Shown: positions 63,866 to 64,000 of the stretch, in pieces
How the letters are laid out: each line of letters starts with the position of its first letter
Numbering within the stretch: position 1 is the stretch's first letter
Source: Tenrec ecaudatus
Lineage: Eukaryota > Chordata > Mammalia > Afrosoricida > Tenrecidae
Direction of reading: 5' to 3'
DNA length: 64,000 bases
Assembly: GCF_050624435.1 (NCBI RefSeq)
Contig: NC_134541.1
Span: forward strand, 7,206,983-7,270,982
Translations under genes and position numbers: made by a program
The notes under the pieces: model-generated
What the model saw: the letters and a program-made list of their open reading frames with translations, nothing else
What the model was told of the DNA's origin: nothing
Database searches by the model: none

Positions 63866-64000
63866 GCCAGACCCTGGCTGATTTACTATCCTGCTTCCCC
63901 ACCTGCCGCCACCACAGCCCCCACCCCCACCCCGCCCAGAGCTTTGCAAAGAATCCCTTCATTTCCCTTTGATCCCATTACCCATCCAATCCTAGGATCC

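Overview
The window is mammalian nuclear DNA from an afrotherian. It is littered with AfroSINEs (tRNA-derived SINEs whose body carries a recognisable 'gcgaccctataggacag'-type core), RTE/BovB-type LINE fragments, afrotherian-type L1 3' ends, MaLR (MLT1) LTRs and MIRs. A 187-bp hAT-type element with SPIN-like ends and a perfect 8-bp target duplication lies at 35635-35821. Among afrotherians SPIN elements are best known from tenrecs, so the lesser hedgehog tenrec or a close relative is the most likely source. This is an inference; nothing in the window names the species.

The only protein-coding gene I can support is CBLN4 (cerebellin-4), on the + strand. It has three coding exons (16753-17043, 19995-20111, 22278-22475) joined by phase-0 GT-AG introns, giving a complete 201-residue secreted C1q-domain protein. 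A CpG island (about 15450-17015) contains a TATA box (15956-15963), a CRE-like site and GC boxes, followed by a long GC-rich leader with short upstream ORFs and a G-quadruplex motif. The 3' UTR runs to a canonical AATAAA at 23673, and a second AATAAA at 25655 could serve a longer form.

Region by region: 1-14.4 kb is upstream intergenic DNA dominated by SINE, LTR and LINE insertions. The stretch 14.4-20.9 kb (promoter, exon 1, intron 1, exon 2) has no repeat I can recognise. Intron 2 holds L1, an AfroSINE and a long CAC/CA microsatellite. From 26 to 64 kb the DNA is intergenic, heavily transposon-filled, often nested, with several quiet islands (about 37.8-38.7, 44.1-45.3 and 50.2-50.6 kb) that could hold regulatory elements.

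I found no undescribed multi-gene system. The interesting material is the transposon stratigraphy (SPIN-like MITE, a twin-primed L1 inside a SINE, LTRs with clean 5-bp duplications, a mosaic LTR, and a three-copy repeat family I cannot name) and the leader and promoter architecture of CBLN4.
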